Positions 9,848 to 19,094 of a stretch of DNA of 64,000 nt are shown here, one piece after another. The notes beneath the pieces are model-generated. The model ran no database searches. It saw only the letters and a program-made list of their open reading frames with translations, and was not told the origin of the DNA. This stretch comes from G051132615 sp051132615 (GTDB lineage: Bacteria > Pseudomonadota > Gammaproteobacteria > Burkholderiales > Neisseriaceae), in assembly GCF_051132615.1 (NCBI RefSeq), contig NZ_CP152375.1, positions 1 to 64,000 of the forward strand. The letters run 5' to 3'. How positions within the stretch are numbered: position 1 is the first letter of the stretch; every line of letters begins with the position of its first letter. The translations under genes and the position numbers were made by a program.

Positions 9848-9970
9848 ATGTATACATTTAACTTAATAATCGAACTTATTTATCATCCACTTAATCTTAT
9901 ACTGGTATTTGATTTTCTTTTACTCAGCATATGGTATTTGGGGTTTGTAGAAGATTCTGATTCATTTTAA
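9848..9970 (+). CDS. Possible 40-residue hydrophobic peptide
   Basis: A small open frame from ATG 9848 to TAA 9970 in the otherwise gene-free 300 bases between nnrS and the radical SAM gene. The product would be mostly hydrophobic (core LILVFDFLLLSIWYLGF) with an acidic tail VEDSDSF, so it could span the membrane once. There is no good Shine-Dalgarno and no homologue that I recognise. It may be chance; kept only because nothing else explains the stretch. Confidence 0.15.
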   Translation: MYTFNLIIELIYHPLNLILVFDFLLLSIWYLGFVEDSDSF

Positions 9971-10062
9971 AACATCTTAACTTAAATAAAATCACCAACA
10001 AATCACTTATAACCAATTAAAATAGGTTACTATTTTATCCATCAATTTTTCATGACTGTCTT

Positions 10063-11592
10063 ATGACCATTTTACTGTCTACCCTTAATGCTCGTTTTAC
10101 CCATACTTCTTTAGGCTTACGCTATTTATATGCCAATATGAAACAATATCAAGCACAAACTGATATTGTCGAATTTACCATACAACAAAACGTGGCCGAT
10201 ATATTGGAACAAATTATCAATAAACAACCCCAAATTATCGGGTTTGCTGTTTATATTTGGAACATACTTGAAACAACTCGTTTAATAAAAGAAATAAAAG
10301 CACTTAGACCAGAAATCATCATTATTATTGGTGGCCCTGAAGTATCTTTCGAATATGAACAAACAGAAATATATAAACTTAGTGACTACTTAATATCAGG
10401 CTGGGGAGACATCAGCTTTTATGAGTTATGTCATAACATCCTTAATAAAAAACCTATTCTAAATAAGGCCATTAACGGTATTCAACCCAATCTTGATCAA
10501 ATAACCATGCCTTATGATTATTATACAGATGAGGATATTAAAAACAGAATTATATATATTGAAGCATCCAGAGGTTGCCCATTCAAATGCGAGTTCTGCC
10601 TCTCCAGTTTGGATAAAACTGCTTGGAGCTTTCCCTTAGATGCTTTTTTACATGAGATGGATAAACTCTATCAACGTGGATTAAGACAATTTAAATTTGT
10701 TGACCGAACCTTTAATTTGAAAAAAGAATTTACTTCTCGTATCCTCAATTTCTTTTTAGATAAAATTGCTGCTTTTCCAGAAGAAGCTTTATTTTTGCAT
10801 TTTGAACTGGTTCCTGATTATTTATCAGATGAACTCAAAGCCCTGATTCTTAAATTTCCACATGGCTCACTACAATTTGAAATTGGTATTCAAACTTTAC
10901 ACACGCCCACTCAAACTTTAATCTCACGAAAAACAGACCTTAGAAAAGCAAAAGAAAATATTTCTTGGCTATCAACACACAGTACCGTCCATCTACATGT
11001 TGATTTAATCGCAGGTTTACCAGCTGAGACCTTAACAGACTTTGCAAAAGGCTTTAATGAGCTTTGGTCGTGGCAACCGCAAGAAATCCAACTGGGTATT
11101 TTAAAACGCCTTAAAGGTACCCCTATTATTCGACATACGGAAGCTTTTGGCTACAAATATAGCTTAGACCCGCCTTATACGGTACTCGAAAACAATGACA
11201 TGAGTTTTGACACACTCAATAAAATGAAACGTGTTGCCAAATATTGGGATTTGATTGCTAATTCTGGACGTTTTCGAACCATCTTACCTCTTTTTCTTGC
11301 CGATGATCCTTTTGATAAAATATGGCATTTTTCTGAGTGGTTACACAAACGAACAGGGCAAACCCATAGCATTGCACTTGATCGCTTATTTGCGTTCATG
11401 TTTACTTATTTAACAGAAGAAAGAAACGAATCAATCACAACAGTACAGCAAGCCATGCAGGAAGATTTTATGCGCATTGGTACACATGGATGGCCTAAAT
11501 TCTTGGGGGAACAACCAATTCAATGGAAACAGCGTTTTCAAAACAAACCTAAATCAGGTCAACAACCTAAACGGCAACAACAACATAATTAA
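10063..11592 (+). CDS. B12-binding-domain radical SAM protein (DUF4080 type)
   Basis: Predicted radical S-adenosylmethionine enzyme. Residues 1 to about 140 form a cobalamin-binding-like Rossmann domain (IIIIIGGPEVSFE near 85-97). The cluster motif is Cys172-x3-Cys176-x2-Cys179 in ASRGCPFKCEFC, followed by a TIM-barrel with LHVDLIAGLPAET. The C-terminal third matches the DUF4080 extension found in these proteins. The substrate is unknown; relatives are often annotated only as B12-binding radical SAM proteins. It stands alone, converging on narL. The C-terminal tail is Gln/Lys-rich. Confidence 0.85.
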   Translation: MTILLSTLNARFTHTSLGLRYLYANMKQYQAQTDIVEFTIQQNVADILEQIINKQPQIIGFAVYIWNILETTRLIKEIKALRPEIIIIIGGPEVSFEYEQTEIYKLSDYLISGWGDISFYELCHNILNKKPILNKAINGIQPNLDQITMPYDYYTDEDIKNRIIYIEASRGCPFKCEFCLSSLDKTAWSFPLDAFLHEMDKLYQRGLRQFKFVDRTFNLKKEFTSRILNFFLDKIAAFPEEALFLHFELVPDYLSDELKALILKFPHGSLQFEIGIQTLHTPTQTLISRKTDLRKAKENISWLSTHSTVHLHVDLIAGLPAETLTDFAKGFNELWSWQPQEIQLGILKRLKGTPIIRHTEAFGYKYSLDPPYTVLENNDMSFDTLNKMKRVAKYWDLIANSGRFRTILPLFLADDPFDKIWHFSEWLHKRTGQTHSIALDRLFAFMFTYLTEERNESITTVQQAMQEDFMRIGTHGWPKFLGEQPIQWKQRFQNKPKSGQQPKRQQQHN

Positions 11593-11645
11593 GGCAGAGT
11601 ATAACCACCCTGCCTGTCTTAATAATCAAATGCGTTAATACTTAA

Positions 11646-12302
11646 TCATTCCTTATCTAGTCCATGTTCAACAGCATAAACTGCTGCTTGAACTCGGCTA
11701 TGTAAATTCAATTTACGTAATACATTTTGCACATGCACCTTTACTGTGCTTTCAGCCAAATCCAACTGTCTGGCTATTGCTTTATTACTCACACCACGAG
11801 CCAGCCAAATTAATGTTTCTCGCTCTCTTGGAGTCAAACTTTCTAACTGCGTATTTTCCACCACAACTTCTGGCGTGCGCAACCTAGCAATTAATTTAGT
11901 TGTCATTTCTGGCGACAACACACTATCGCCATCTACTGCTTTACGAATACTTTCCAGCAAAAAATCTGTATTAATGTTTTTGAGTAAATAACCTCTGGCA
12001 CCTGCTCGCATACATTCGGCCAAGTCAGAACCATCTTCTGAAACAGTTAACATTAAAACAGCTAAATCTGGGTGAGAGCTGAGTAATTGCGGTAAAGCTT
12101 CACGTCCATGCATGACAGGCATATCCAAATCTAACAAAACAACATCTGGTTGTAATTGTTCAGCAAGTTTAACCCCTTCTAGACCATCAGATGCTTCACC
12201 AACCACCTCAAAGTCGTTTTGTCTTTGCAATAAAAACCTTAAACCACTACGAAACAAAGTATGGTCATCAATCAGCAATATTTTGATTTTTTGTTCGCTC
12301 AT
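11646..12302 (-). CDS. narL: Nitrate/nitrite response regulator NarL
   Basis: Two-component response regulator that turns on narG/narK transcription when phosphorylated by NarX. The receiver domain (1-120) has the acidic pair Asp12-Asp13 and phospho-acceptor Asp58 in LLDLDMP. The LuxR-type helix-turn-helix (about 150-212) carries LTPRERETL and SNKAIARQLDLAESTVKVH. An upstream in-frame start would add 14 residues, but ATG 12302 overlaps the narX stop as ATGA, gives the family length of 218 and implies translational coupling. Confidence 0.93.
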   Translation of the reverse strand: MSEQKIKILLIDDHTLFRSGLRFLLQRQNDFEVVGEASDGLEGVKLAEQLQPDVVLLDLDMPVMHGREALPQLLSSHPDLAVLMLTVSEDGSDLAECMRAGARGYLLKNINTDFLLESIRKAVDGDSVLSPEMTTKLIARLRTPEVVVENTQLESLTPRERETLIWLARGVSNKAIARQLDLAESTVKVHVQNVLRKLNLHSRVQAAVYAVEHGLDKE

Positions 12303-14206
12303 AATATGACTCTTTTCTCCTCTGGTATGCATAAAGTTACGCATGTACCTTTTGTTTTAACTGACTGTACTTCAATATGTGCGGCTATTTGTGTTGCTCG
12401 CTCTTTCATAATAGACAAGCCAACATGGCTGGATTTTTTACTTTGAATTTTATCAGAGTCAAACCCTACACCATTATCTTGAATGGTCATTGAAAAGGCT
12501 GCATCATTATTGATGTTAATCGTTACTTTACTGGCTTGTGCATGTTTACGTATGTTAGATAATGCTTCTTGCAAAATAAACACGACTTGTAACTGTTGTT
12601 GTGGGTTCAATGATGGGCCATTACCCTGAATAGCCAACTCCACATCAACATCAGTTTGTTGTTGGAAACGTTTCACCAATGAGTGTACTGCCTCTGGAAA
12701 CTCTTCTTTATTGATGCGTACCCTAAAATTTAATAATAACTCACGGACATCTTCATATGACTCTTGCACCCCTTCACGAATAAACGTTAAGTTCTCTTGT
12801 GCTTGTTCATTTTCCCCATTTTTAATCGCACTTTCAAGCATTTGCACTTGCATATTCAAAAAAGAAAGAGATTGGGCAATACTGTCATGTAATCCTTGTG
12901 CCATTAAATTGCGCTCTTCTACCACAGCAAACTGTTTGTCTCGTAACACCAAACGCTGGTTTTCAATAGACACACCAAGCTGATTACTCAAGGCCTCTAA
13001 TAAACGTAAATCCTGTAAATTTAAAGAATGATTTTTATGAAAATATAATGTCACAATCCCAATTTCATGATCATGGTTACGAATATGAAATACCACGAAT
13101 TTTTGAAATTGTGCTTTAATACACTGTAACTCTTTTTTATCTAAATCGTGTATATCAAATACAACTGCCTTACTGTGTTTAACTGAATCACCACAATAAC
13201 ACCCATCTAAAGCAGCACAAGTTTCAGCAGATAAAAACTCATCAGACAAACCGATATGACTAATATAATCAAATTTTCGTCTGTCAGCATCCAACAATCT
13301 AACACTACCCGCATCTGCCTGACAAAGAGGCATAATATATTTTAAAAACCCTTGAGCCATGTTCTCTTTAGTATGTGTTTCATGTAAAAAAGCAGTGATT
13401 TCATATAATAAAGATAACTCATGATTTTTTTCTTCTAAAGCCTGAGTTTTTTCTTTGACCTTTTTTTCCAAATTACCATAAAGGTCTTCTAAACTCTCAG
13501 TCATTTGATTAAATCCAGCAGAAACAATACCAAACTCATCTTTGCTTAATACATCAATTCTATTATGTAGCTGACCTCGCCCAACTTGATCAATACCCTC
13601 TTTTAAACGATCTAAAGGCCGTATCACAAATTTAAACAATAAATAAATTGCTGAAAAAGCAGTAAACAAAATCATCACAATCAGCAATACTTGGAAAAAT
13701 CTTAACAATTCGATATGTCGAGTATTTTGGACTTCGATCAATTTCACCAAAACATTGAGTTCCTGAACGAATAAATCGGCTTGATGCAATTGTGCCGCAG
13801 AAACTGGCCGCCCCGTTTGCATCAATTCATTTACCCAAGGTTTAATTTGTGTTTGCCAATGTGATTGTGTTTTATTGACTTGCTCTGGAACAGAACTTGA
13901 TCTTGAAAACAGCCAACTATACGGGTTGCTTTCCGATAAACGCCCCAAAATTTTCTCAAAATTTCGCTGCTCTTCTTGCACAGCGCCAGCAGCATTTGGC
14001 TGATTTAATAAAGAAACCATATGATATACACGCATACGCAAACTACCTGCATCATTAATGGCCACCCCACCTTGTTCAAGTTCCCATGATAAATTCAATG
14101 TCAGCCCTGTAAAAAGCACAGCACAAATTAACCAACCAGAAACCGACACCAACAGCTTACTTGATAAGCTGTGTTTTTTTTCTTTTAAATCAAAAGACAT
14201 AAACAT
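12299..14206 (-). CDS. narX: Nitrate/nitrite sensor histidine kinase NarX
   Basis: Membrane sensor kinase. Helix 1 is near residues 16-40, then a periplasmic domain opening with the nitrate-binding P-box (AINDAGSLRMRVYHM, 49-63), helix 2 near 168-190, a HAMP linker (FVIRPLDRLKEG), a GAF-like central region containing several cysteines, the HisKA_3 dimerisation box with His440 (GLHDSIAQSL), and a C-terminal ATPase with DNGVGFD. The 635 residues compare with about 598 in E. coli. It lies 9 bases after moaC and overlaps narL, forming moaC-narX-narL. Confidence 0.92.
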   Translation of the reverse strand: MFMSFDLKEKKHSLSSKLLVSVSGWLICAVLFTGLTLNLSWELEQGGVAINDAGSLRMRVYHMVSLLNQPNAAGAVQEEQRNFEKILGRLSESNPYSWLFSRSSSVPEQVNKTQSHWQTQIKPWVNELMQTGRPVSAAQLHQADLFVQELNVLVKLIEVQNTRHIELLRFFQVLLIVMILFTAFSAIYLLFKFVIRPLDRLKEGIDQVGRGQLHNRIDVLSKDEFGIVSAGFNQMTESLEDLYGNLEKKVKEKTQALEEKNHELSLLYEITAFLHETHTKENMAQGFLKYIMPLCQADAGSVRLLDADRRKFDYISHIGLSDEFLSAETCAALDGCYCGDSVKHSKAVVFDIHDLDKKELQCIKAQFQKFVVFHIRNHDHEIGIVTLYFHKNHSLNLQDLRLLEALSNQLGVSIENQRLVLRDKQFAVVEERNLMAQGLHDSIAQSLSFLNMQVQMLESAIKNGENEQAQENLTFIREGVQESYEDVRELLLNFRVRINKEEFPEAVHSLVKRFQQQTDVDVELAIQGNGPSLNPQQQLQVVFILQEALSNIRKHAQASKVTININNDAAFSMTIQDNGVGFDSDKIQSKKSSHVGLSIMKERATQIAAHIEVQSVKTKGTCVTLCIPEEKRVIL

Positions 14207-14215
14207 TTAACCTGT

Positions 14216-14704
14216 TTAATAATTGGGTTTTTCCCATAAGCCACTTTTACCACCTTCTTTTTTCAATAAGGTCACACCATGAATACACATTCCCTTATCC
14301 ACGGCTTTTAGCATATCGTATACTGTTAACAAACCAGCCATTACACCAGATAAAGCCTCCATTTCGACACCTGTTCGGCCAACTGTTTCTGTTGTCACCT
14401 CTATATGTACCTGATGCAATACTTCGTCTAACTGAAAAACAACATCAACATGGGTTAAGGCCAAAGGATGGCATAAAGGGATAATAGCAGCAGTTTGTTT
14501 CGTTCCCTGAATAGCAGCAATACGTGCAATGCCTAAGACATCACCTTTTTTACTGGCATTAAACCCCAACGATTCAAATGCCTCAGAAGACATACTGATT
14601 GAGCCAATTGCAGTTGCCAGCCGTTTTGTTTCTGATTTTGCAGAGACATCGACCATATGTGCCTGACCTGCCTCATTAAAATGGGTCAAAGGTGAATGAC
14701 TCAT
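14216..14704 (-). CDS. moaC: Cyclic pyranopterin monophosphate synthase MoaC
   Basis: Second enzyme of molybdenum-cofactor synthesis; it converts the MoaA product to cyclic pyranopterin monophosphate. Hallmarks are the LCHPLALT motif, the conserved GVEMEALSGVMAGLLTVYDM stretch and a final LLKKEGGKSG. The length of 162 residues is normal. It is the first gene of moaC-narX-narL and lies divergent to moaD-moaE-mobA-moeA-mog, with the shared control region at 14705-14850. Confidence 0.96.
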   Translation of the reverse strand: MSHSPLTHFNEAGQAHMVDVSAKSETKRLATAIGSISMSSEAFESLGFNASKKGDVLGIARIAAIQGTKQTAAIIPLCHPLALTHVDVVFQLDEVLHQVHIEVTTETVGRTGVEMEALSGVMAGLLTVYDMLKAVDKGMCIHGVTLLKKEGGKSGLWEKPNY

Positions 14705-14760
14705 GATTTAAAACCTTTTTCAATAGAATAATGATACATAATCAAACCATAACACCTGAA

Positions 14761-14778
14761 TTGATTATATACAATCAA
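14761..14778. promoter_or_regulatory. Dyad between divergent moaC and moaD
   Basis: Perfect inverted repeat TTGATT-ATATAC-AATCAA. The half-sites resemble FNR/Crp-family halves (TTGAT/ATCAA), but the spacing between them is 8 rather than 4, so it does not fit the standard FNR or DNR box. It is placed to act on both divergent transcripts. The cognate regulator is unknown. Confidence 0.35.
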
Positions 14779-14850
14779 CCAAATGGGGGATACGTTTTCA
14801 ACAAGATTTTGTTTATGATTCACCTGACCTATACAAAAGAAAGTTTTGAT

Positions 14851-15099
14851 ATGATTCATTTAATCTATTTTGGTATGTTAAAAGAAGCTCTAGGCCTCTC
14901 CCAAGAAGAGATACAATGGCATCATGGCAATACTGACGATTTACTTGTTTTACTACGAAACAGAAGCCCTGAATGGGCTTCTGTTTTATCAGAAAACAAT
15001 ATTTTTAGAATCGCAGTCGATCACGAAATCATCATTGAACCAATTGAATTAAAAAGTGGAGCAACCGTTGCCATTTTGCCTCCTGTCACAGGAGGCTAA
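14851..15099 (+). CDS. moaD: Molybdopterin synthase small subunit MoaD
   Basis: Ubiquitin-like sulfur carrier. Its C-terminal Gly-Gly (PPVTGG) is thiocarboxylated with help from MoeB and feeds sulfur to MoaE. The frame is open upstream to 14731, but the start at 14851 (MIHLIYFGMLKEALG) gives the family length of 82 residues, and the extra upstream residues do not resemble MoaD. The stop is two bases from the moaE start, fitting the MoaD-MoaE complex being made together. Confidence 0.92.
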   Translation: MIHLIYFGMLKEALGLSQEEIQWHHGNTDDLLVLLRNRSPEWASVLSENNIFRIAVDHEIIIEPIELKSGATVAILPPVTGG

Positions 15100-15101
15100 T
15101 A

Positions 15102-15563
15102 ATGTTTAATGTAATCATTCAAACTGAGCCATTTTCTTTAGCACAAGAAGAACAAAAACTAAACACACAAGAGCAAGACTGTGGCGCACTGGTGATTTTT
15201 CAAGGTATGGTTCGAGGTAAAGATGGGCAAAAGGATTTAAGCCAGTTATATCTAGAGCATTACCCCGAAGTCACCGAAAAAGAAATACAACGTATCATTA
15301 ATTTAGCAAAAGAGCGTTGGGCCATTAAATTATGCCATATCATCCATCGTGTTGGCCATTTATCGGTAGGAGAGCCAATTGTCTTAATCATCACAGCAGC
15401 AGCACATCGTAAAGATGCCTTTGCCGCAAATGAATTTATTATGGACTTTCTTAAAACAGAAGCCCCTTTTTGGAAAAAAGAATGCTTTGTTAATGGTCAA
15501 GATAAATGGGTTGAAGCAAAGGCAAGTGATACACAAGCAAAAAAACGCTGGGACACACCGTGA
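15102..15563 (+). CDS. moaE: Molybdopterin synthase catalytic subunit MoaE
   Basis: Large subunit of molybdopterin synthase. It inserts two sulfurs into cyclic pyranopterin monophosphate, using MoaD thiocarboxylate. Family features are GALVIFQGMVRGKD near residue 28, LYLEHYPEVTEKEI, the active-site IHRVGHLSVGEPIV and the C-terminal PFWKKE. Length 153 is typical. Its stop overlaps the GTG start of mobA by four bases (GTGA). Confidence 0.95.
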   Translation: MFNVIIQTEPFSLAQEEQKLNTQEQDCGALVIFQGMVRGKDGQKDLSQLYLEHYPEVTEKEIQRIINLAKERWAIKLCHIIHRVGHLSVGEPIVLIITAAAHRKDAFAANEFIMDFLKTEAPFWKKECFVNGQDKWVEAKASDTQAKKRWDTP

Positions 15564-16153
15564 ACAAAGATACTATCGGCACCCTCATTTTATCGGGCGG
15601 TTTAGGTAGCCGAATGAATTATCAAAATAAAGGCTTAACCCTATTGCAAGGAGAGCCTTTAATTGCTCATGTTTTGGCTAAAGTAAAGCCGTATAGTACC
15701 TATATTGCCATCAGTGCCAATCAAGATATCAACCAATATCAGCAGTTTGGTTTCCCTATTTTTTCTGATGACTTAACTTGGGCCAAACAAGGCCCTTTGG
15801 CGGGGATACAAAGCAGCATTAAACACTTCCCAGATGAGCTAAAAACCATTGTTGTTGTTCCTTGTGATACCCCGTTTTTACCTGAAAATTTGATTCCTAA
15901 ATTACATCAGGCACTTTATACTCAAGATGAGACCTGTTTTGCTTATGCAAAGACCGAACAAATGATTCATCCCAGTATTTTTTTATTCAAAAAATCTGTT
16001 TACAACAGCTTATATGATCACTTATGTAGTGGACAACGTAGCTTAAAATCATGGTTACATAGTAAACCGTATACAGCCGTTTTTTTTGAAAACGAAGCTG
16101 AATTTATGAATATCAATCACAATAAAACATTAGCTCAGCTCAATAACGAATAG
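15560..16153 (+). CDS. mobA: Molybdenum cofactor guanylyltransferase MobA
   Basis: Adds GMP to molybdopterin to make the bis-MGD form used by NarG-type enzymes, which matches the presence of narG. The nucleotide-binding N-terminus is LILSGGLGSRMNYQNKGL, with the later motif PCDTPFLP around residue 97. The GTG start overlaps the moaE stop, and no better ATG exists nearby. Length 197 is normal. moeA follows after 10 bases. Confidence 0.9.
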   Translation: MNKDTIGTLILSGGLGSRMNYQNKGLTLLQGEPLIAHVLAKVKPYSTYIAISANQDINQYQQFGFPIFSDDLTWAKQGPLAGIQSSIKHFPDELKTIVVVPCDTPFLPENLIPKLHQALYTQDETCFAYAKTEQMIHPSIFLFKKSVYNSLYDHLCSGQRSLKSWLHSKPYTAVFFENEAEFMNINHNKTLAQLNNE

Positions 16154-16163
16154 GTGTTAAATT

Positions 16164-17381
16164 ATGCTAGATTATTATCAAGCTTTAGACAATTTAATCG
16201 ATCAATTGCCTCATACAGACATAACACAAATACCAATAGAAAAAGCGCATGGCCTATTATTGGCACAAGATATTTATGTGCAACACAACACACCTTTATT
16301 CGACAATAGTGCCATGGATGGTTATGCTATTTGTGGTGAAGAAAATAAAAACTGGCAAATTATTGATCGTATTGCCGCAGGCGATAGTGCACAAAAAATT
16401 GAATTAAAAAATGGTCAGGCCGTCCGTATTTTTACAGGGGCACCTTTACCTAAAGGTGCAACAGCCGTTCTGGCTCAAGAAGACACACATCAAGAAGAAA
16501 CCCAATTATTTTGCCAAACCCCAACCATCAAAGCGGGACAAAATATCCGCTATTGTGCAGAAGAATTATCAAAGGGCTCTGTTTTACTTGAAGCGGGACA
16601 AGCTTTAGTGCCAGCGGCAATTGCTTTAGCAGCCAGTCAAGGTTATGCTACTTTACCCATTTATAGCCCTTTACGCATTACCGTATTTTCCAGTGGCAAT
16701 GAGTTATTGAACCCAACACAAGCTCTTAGCGATGGAAAAATATATGATGCCAATCGTTATCTAGTCTTAGCATGGCTACAGCAATTGGGTTTTCAAGTCG
16801 CAGATGGTGGTATTTTGCCTGATAATCAACAAAGTATTGCTCTGGCGTTAAAAAATGCCTCTCAAAACGCTGATGTTATCATCACCTCTGGTGGCGTTTC
16901 TGTTGGAGAAGAAGACCATCTAAAAGCAGCTTTACTGAGCATAGGGGAACTGACTTTGTGGAAATTAGCTATAAAGCCTGGTAAACCCTTTGCCTGGGGC
17001 AATATTGAGCAAACCAAAGTATTTATGTTGCCTGGCAATCCTGTGGCAACTTTTGTCACTTTTCATCAACTGGTTCTGCCTGCTTTACGCAAAATATCAG
17101 GTTATAATAGACAACAGGCTTATCCACAAGCCATACAGGCAAAAGCATTATTTGATGTTCAAAAAACGCAAAATAGAAGAGTTTTTCTACGAGGAATACT
17201 CAGTATTCAAAATAATGAATTTTGTGTTGAGGCATTACCTAACCAAGGCTCAGCAATGCTTTCAGCGTGTGTAAAGGCCAACGTATTAATTGATGTGCCA
17301 CCAGAACAATTGGTTAAATCTGGTGACACACTAACTGTTTACCCTTTAACTGATGAGGTGTCCTCAAGATGGAAACAATAA
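16164..17381 (+). CDS. moeA: Molybdopterin molybdenumtransferase MoeA
   Basis: Inserts molybdate into adenylylated molybdopterin. Seen motifs: DNSAMDGYAI (about residue 46), the GAPLPKGATAV loop, the MoCF-biosynthesis core TSGGVSVGEEDHL, and KPGKPFAWG followed by LPGNPVATFV. The length of 405 is typical. It overlaps mog by 13 bases, so the two are translationally linked. These enzymes act in succession: Mog adenylates molybdopterin and MoeA metallates it. Confidence 0.96.
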   Translation: MLDYYQALDNLIDQLPHTDITQIPIEKAHGLLLAQDIYVQHNTPLFDNSAMDGYAICGEENKNWQIIDRIAAGDSAQKIELKNGQAVRIFTGAPLPKGATAVLAQEDTHQEETQLFCQTPTIKAGQNIRYCAEELSKGSVLLEAGQALVPAAIALAASQGYATLPIYSPLRITVFSSGNELLNPTQALSDGKIYDANRYLVLAWLQQLGFQVADGGILPDNQQSIALALKNASQNADVIITSGGVSVGEEDHLKAALLSIGELTLWKLAIKPGKPFAWGNIEQTKVFMLPGNPVATFVTFHQLVLPALRKISGYNRQQAYPQAIQAKALFDVQKTQNRRVFLRGILSIQNNEFCVEALPNQGSAMLSACVKANVLIDVPPEQLVKSGDTLTVYPLTDEVSSRWKQ

Positions 17382-17938
17382 AAATTGGTATTGTGTCAAT
17401 TAGTGATCGAGCAAGTACAGGTGTTTATCCAGATAAAGGGTTACCTGCTCTTAAAGAATGGCTACAAAGTGCCTTAGTTAACCCTATAGAATTATATGAG
17501 CACTTAATTCCTGATGAACAGGATTTAATTGAACAAACCCTAATAGACCTAGCAGATAACAAGCATTGTACCTTAATCCTCACAACTGGCGGAACAGGAC
17601 CTTACCCAAGAGATGTCACTCCTGAGGCCACATTAGCCGTTGCACACAGGGTGATTCCTGGTTTTGGTGAACAAATGCGTCAAATCAGTTTACATTATGT
17701 GCCAACCGCGATTTTATCTCGCCAAGTCGGTGTCACAAGAAACAGTTGTTTGATTTTGAATTTACCAGGACGCCCAAATGCCATTAAAGAAACATTAGGT
17801 GGTGTACGGGATGAAAACAACAAAGTTGTTGTACATGGTATTTTTGCAGCAGTGCCTTTATGTATTGATGCAATAGGAGGGCCTTATATCGAAACCCATA
17901 ATGGCATTTCAGAAAGCTTCAGACCCAAACAGCACTAA
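17369..17938 (+). CDS. mog: Molybdopterin adenylyltransferase Mog
   Basis: Adenylates molybdopterin before molybdenum insertion. The MoCF-biosynthesis signature is TTGGTGPYPRDVTPEAT (residues about 71-87), with LPGRPNAIKE near 132. Length 189 is close to E. coli Mog (195). It is the last gene of the moaD-moaE-mobA-moeA-mog operon. Its stop overlaps that of convergent moaA by four bases, leaving no room for a terminator between them. Confidence 0.93.
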   Translation: METIKIGIVSISDRASTGVYPDKGLPALKEWLQSALVNPIELYEHLIPDEQDLIEQTLIDLADNKHCTLILTTGGTGPYPRDVTPEATLAVAHRVIPGFGEQMRQISLHYVPTAILSRQVGVTRNSCLILNLPGRPNAIKETLGGVRDENNKVVVHGIFAAVPLCIDAIGGPYIETHNGISESFRPKQH

Positions 17939-18921
17939 CCCCCCGTCATAGACATGATGCGCATAATTTTCTTAGGCTGCTCTAAAAAGTTATGCGCTTC
18001 TGGTTTTAAAGTCATGGCATAACGAATGGCCTCTTCCAACTCTTGATCTGAGCATTGATCTCTTAGCAATGGACGTAAAGAAAAGCTGTTATCTTGCCCC
18101 AAACACATGTATAAAGTGCCATCGACAGAAAGCCGAACACGGTTACATGTGGCACAAAAATGTTGAGACATAGGTGTAATCAGCCCTAAAGAAAATCCAC
18201 CATTATCCGTTTGCCAATATCGCGCAGGGCCATTACCCAAAACCACATCTGACTCAATTAAAGCAAATTTCTGTTGCAAATCATCAATAATACCTTGTAA
18301 GTTAACATATTGATTGCTTTGCCCCGTAACACCCATTGGCATAACTTCAATCAAGCGTAAGACAAAATCATGTTCAATACAAAATTGTACCATTTGTTCA
18401 ATATCGCTTTGATTCACACCAGCTAAAGGCACCATATTGATTTTGATTTTATTAAACCCAGCTTCTTTTGCTGAAGACAAACCTTTGAGTACTTGTTCAA
18501 GATTATCACTACCTGTAATTTGTTCCACACATTCTTTGCGTAAAGAATCTAAACTGACATTTAACCGATTTAATCCTGCTTCTCTCAAAGCTTTAGCATG
18601 GCGCGCCAATTGTGTTGCATTCGTTGTTAAAGACAAATCTTGTACATTGGGTAAATCAGATAAACGTTGAACCAATTGCGGCAAATTTCTACGCAATAAT
18701 GGTTCACCACCTGTTAACCGAAAATGATGCGTACCCAAACGAGCAAAGGCAGCAACGACCCGTTCAATTTCATCAAACGTTAGCCAGTTTTTAGGTTCTT
18801 CAAAACCTTTGAATCCTTTAGGAATACAATAACTACACCGTAAATCACATCGGTCTGTTACCGATACCCTTACATAATCTATTGTTCGCCCAAAGTTATC
18901 TATTAACATTTTCTTTTTCAT
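17935..18921 (-). CDS. moaA: GTP 3',8-cyclase MoaA
   Basis: Radical SAM enzyme for the first step of molybdenum-cofactor synthesis from GTP. The N-terminal cluster motif is CDLRCSYC, the C-terminal cluster is CATCNRVRLS with a further Cys downstream (LYMCLGQ), and the essential C-terminal Gly-Gly ends the protein (SMTGG). An in-frame start at 18963 would add 14 atypical residues; ATG 18921 (MKKKMLIDNFGR) fits better, and ATG 18909 is also possible. It is convergent to mog and transcribed separately from moaC. Confidence 0.93.
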   Translation of the reverse strand: MKKKMLIDNFGRTIDYVRVSVTDRCDLRCSYCIPKGFKGFEEPKNWLTFDEIERVVAAFARLGTHHFRLTGGEPLLRRNLPQLVQRLSDLPNVQDLSLTTNATQLARHAKALREAGLNRLNVSLDSLRKECVEQITGSDNLEQVLKGLSSAKEAGFNKIKINMVPLAGVNQSDIEQMVQFCIEHDFVLRLIEVMPMGVTGQSNQYVNLQGIIDDLQQKFALIESDVVLGNGPARYWQTDNGGFSLGLITPMSQHFCATCNRVRLSVDGTLYMCLGQDNSFSLRPLLRDQCSDQELEEAIRYAMTLKPEAHNFLEQPKKIMRIMSMTGG

Positions 18922-19045
18922 GATTAATAAGTTATGAATCACATTGTATGCCAATCCTAGCATTTTGAAACTAAGCCATTAGTAGGATAAAGGCTACTTA
19001 TTTATATACAGTGCTTGTTTCGCAGCAACATCAACACCATTAAAT

Positions 19046-19077
19046 AAAAAAGCACACCTGATTAAGATGTGCTTTTT
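19046..19077 (-). terminator. Terminator after the spuC-like aminotransferase
   Basis: Inverted repeat AAAAAGCACA / TGTGCTTTTT (19046-19055 with 19068-19077) and an 12-base loop. It lies 18 bases past the stop of the minus-strand aminotransferase gene and is followed on that strand by an AT-rich run. Confidence 0.75.
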
Positions 19078-19094
19078 ATGAAATCAAACAAAGT

